This document shows positions 15,133-16,769 of a stretch of DNA of 16,769 bases, in pieces (positions within the stretch are counted from its first letter, which is position 1; every line of letters starts with the position of its first letter). The notes beneath the pieces were generated by a model, which was not told the origin of the DNA, ran no database searches, and saw only the letters and a list, made by a program, of their open reading frames with translations. Made by a program: the position numbers and the translations under genes. The DNA lies in the NCBI GenBank assembly GCA_001797815.1, contig MGQK01000106.1:56656-73424 (forward strand). The letters run 5' to 3'. The DNA comes from Deltaproteobacteria bacterium RBG_13_61_14. Its GTDB lineage: Bacteria; RBG-13-61-14.

Positions 15133-16248
15133 TCATTTTTTCTCTTCCTCCAGATTCGTCCAGCGCAAGACGCCCCGGCCCTTGTAAGTCTCCGTGGCTC
15201 CATCATAGCGATAAGTGATGGCATAATCGGACCAACCGTCAACGGTCCAGCAATTTCTCATCAGGCGCTCGACAATTATTCTCATATAGGTCGGCAGATT
15301 ACTATAGAGGTCCTCCACCAGCAGAATATCCTGCATCTTGACCTCCACCTCGATTTTTTCCCCGCCGCCCTCGGCCGTAAGAGTGAAATGCCGGGGGTAC
15401 CGGAAGGGGACGTCTTTGGCCGCCACCCAATCATCCCATTGGAGCGGAAAGGAAGTGGACGTGAACATGCGGCCGTCTTTGTCAACAAACACCAGCCGCT
15501 GCGTCAACATCCTTCCAAACTTCGGGTGGGTGTAATGATCGGTGACCACTAGGGCGTGGTCGTCTCCGAAAAACCAGAACACCTGCCAGTTCGTTGGAGT
15601 ATAGGCGGCGAACATAAGGCCCGCGTCGTGGTTCATATTGCCTGACCCATCAAGCTTGCATTCCTTGCCGTCGAGAACGGCTTCGACCTTGACCTTGGCC
15701 CACGAAATGGGCAGGCTGTAATACATATAGGTGTCCTCGTCGGGATACCGAACCATGCCGTCGCCGTAGGTATAGGAGGGGCCGATGATGTCGTATTCGA
15801 TTTTGGCCTTGGTCTTGGGCAGATTGATATCCATGGTGTATTTGCGTCCCTCAAGCCGGACCCGGTTTCGGCCGACGGTGAAGCCGAATCCCTTTTGATC
15901 GAATTTGGCCTCATCAATGTCGGTGATGACATAGTCCTGATATGGCTCCATGCCCGGCTTGCCGTAGACAAACGCGCAATTAACTTCACTGCGGTTAAAG
16001 CCGATGGAGATGGTGATCATGGAGCCGTCGGGAAAATTCATGTGATGGTAATATCCTTCGTCCCAAAACATGCCGTGGTATTGCCTGAAACGGAAGGAGT
16101 CGAGGTCTATCCCGCCCGGTTTGGCCACCGGTCCGTTGACTTGTCCCTTGAAAATGACCCAATCACCGGAGGCCAACGCCACCGTCGCGAGCATCAAAGT
16201 CAGCACGGCCGCGCGGGCCGCGCTCTCCATTCTAATGCGAATTTTCAT
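15133..16248 (-). CDS. Secreted lipocalin-like protein (CrtC/AttH/Svf1-like), function unknown
   Basis: The 371-residue product has a signal peptide: basic start, hydrophobic core AVLTLMLATVALA and likely cleavage after ALA near residue 26. No lipobox is present. The mature protein is rich in beta strands and aromatic residues. YYHHMNFPDGSMITISIGF (66-84) and GSGNMNHDAG (201-210) resemble the strand pattern and the GxGYxDHxWG-type motif of the two-domain CrtC/AttH/Svf1 lipocalin-like group, a likeness judged by eye. Members include carotenoid hydratases and proteins acting on hydrophobic ligands. AAGGAG lies 6 nt before the ATG. A paralogue precedes it (16769-16363), and the regulator follows after 31 nt. 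It may bind or modify a hydrophobic or glycosidic ligand in the envelope; no active site can be named. Confidence 0.65.
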   Translation of the reverse strand: MKIRIRMESAARAAVLTLMLATVALASGDWVIFKGQVNGPVAKPGGIDLDSFRFRQYHGMFWDEGYYHHMNFPDGSMITISIGFNRSEVNCAFVYGKPGMEPYQDYVITDIDEAKFDQKGFGFTVGRNRVRLEGRKYTMDINLPKTKAKIEYDIIGPSYTYGDGMVRYPDEDTYMYYSLPISWAKVKVEAVLDGKECKLDGSGNMNHDAGLMFAAYTPTNWQVFWFFGDDHALVVTDHYTHPKFGRMLTQRLVFVDKDGRMFTSTSFPLQWDDWVAAKDVPFRYPRHFTLTAEGGGEKIEVEVKMQDILLVEDLYSNLPTYMRIIVERLMRNCWTVDGWSDYAITYRYDGATETYKGRGVLRWTNLEEEKK

Positions 16249-16362
16249 TGCAAGCTCCTTTTCCCCCCTTCCCGGTTTCGTAGAACATGGCCAAGCAGTT
16301 CTTCATATGGGCCTCGGCCCAGGAGACGCTCGTATGTTTTATAGGATTGACGCCTTGTGATT

Positions 16363-16769
16363 TTACTTTTCTTCCAGGGCCATCCACCGCACCACGCCGC
16401 GGCCTTGATACGATTGGCTCCGGCCCTTCTGGTTGTGAACAATCGTATAATCGCCCCACCAGTCGTAAACCCAGCCATTGCCGGTAATCCGTTTGGCGAT
16501 GATCCGTAAAGCCGTGGGCAGGTTGCTGTAGAGGTCTTCCTTCAGAATCATCTTGCCCAGGCGGACCTCGACGTCCAACTGCGCTCCTCCACCCTCCGCG
16601 GAAAGCTGGTAATGCCGGGGATAGCGGAACCGGAAAGGGATGCCCTTTTCGTAATCCCAATCGTCCCATTCCAGCGGGAACCGGGTGGAAGTGAACAGGC
16701 CGCCTTGGCCGTCCACAAACACCAGGCGCTGAATCCGCTCCCCGCCGAAATTCGGGTGGGCGTTGTATT
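16363..16769 (-). CDS. Lipocalin-like paralogue, C-terminal part; starts beyond the right edge
   Basis: The frame is open from the window edge to TAA at 16363-16365, about 134 codons. It aligns without gaps over most of its length to the C-terminal part of the next gene: both contain HPxFG, QRLVFVD, FTSTxFPLxWDDW, YPRH, AEGGG, EDLYSNLPT and YxGRGVxRW. It is therefore a tandem duplicate of the 15133-16248 gene that has diverged substantially. Its N-terminus and any signal peptide lie outside the window. A 114-nt spacer separates the two genes. Confidence 0.7.
   Translation of the reverse strand, partial: YNAHPNFGGERIQRLVFVDGQGGLFTSTRFPLEWDDWDYEKGIPFRFRYPRHYQLSAEGGGAQLDVEVRLGKMILKEDLYSNLPTALRIIAKRITGNGWVYDWWGDYTIVHNQKGRSQSYQGRGVVRWMALEEK

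Noticed and set aside
16338-16343. TATAAA-like -10 box between the lipocalin-like paralogues
   Set aside because: No acceptable -35 sequence lies at the right spacing; one AT hexamer is not enough to call a promoter.

Overview
All thirteen supportable coding regions, including a tiny 18-codon reading frame and two genes cut by the window edges, lie on the minus strand, so transcription runs from high to low coordinates. No rRNA, tRNA, CRISPR array, integrase or transposase gene was found. The sequence is GC-rich, Shine-Dalgarno sites are clear, and several genes overlap by 1-13 nt. A corrinoid protein, a UroD-family methyltransferase-like protein, several DUF2961/GH172 enzymes and a GH4 enzyme together suggest an anaerobic or facultative polysaccharide-degrading bacterium, perhaps of the Planctomycetes-Verrucomicrobia-Lentisphaerae group or a similar uncultured lineage. 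That placement is inference from gene content only.

Layout in transcription order. At the right edge (16769-15133) are two tandem paralogues resembling the CrtC/Svf1 two-domain lipocalin-like fold; the complete one has a signal peptide. Next come a FadR-type GntR regulator (15101-14358), a UroD-family protein (14358-13201) and a corrinoid-binding protein (13142-12510). Three DUF2961 (GH172) genes follow: a short cytosolic one (12440-11325), a long cytosolic one (11325-9274) and a long membrane-anchored one (9277-7028). These three overlap end to end, and the two long ones share a 141-bp block that is identical at every base. Then come a BadF/NAGK-type sugar kinase (7002-6031), a NagB-like sugar-phosphate isomerase/deaminase (6043-5192), a GH4 NAD-dependent glycosidase (5189-3894, TTG start) and a Rossmann FAD oxidoreductase (3801-2812). 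After a spacer with a REP-like palindrome there is an MFS transporter (2580-1237), then an AT-rich spacer with an inverted repeat, an 18-aa signal-peptide-like reading frame (1126-1070), and the start of a secreted protein that may be GH15-related (1010 to the left edge).

Working model (inference): a catabolic locus in which envelope proteins and the MFS carrier deliver a glycan or oligosaccharide. GH172 enzymes on both sides of the membrane attack furanosidic linkages. The kinase, GH4 enzyme and NagB-like protein process phosphorylated or amino sugars in the cytoplasm. The corrinoid/UroD pair, directly downstream of the regulator, could move a methyl group, for example from an O-methylated sugar or aglycone. 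No obvious second methyltransferase, corrinoid-reactivation protein or NagA deacetylase is visible, so the pathway is incomplete here and the substrate is unknown.
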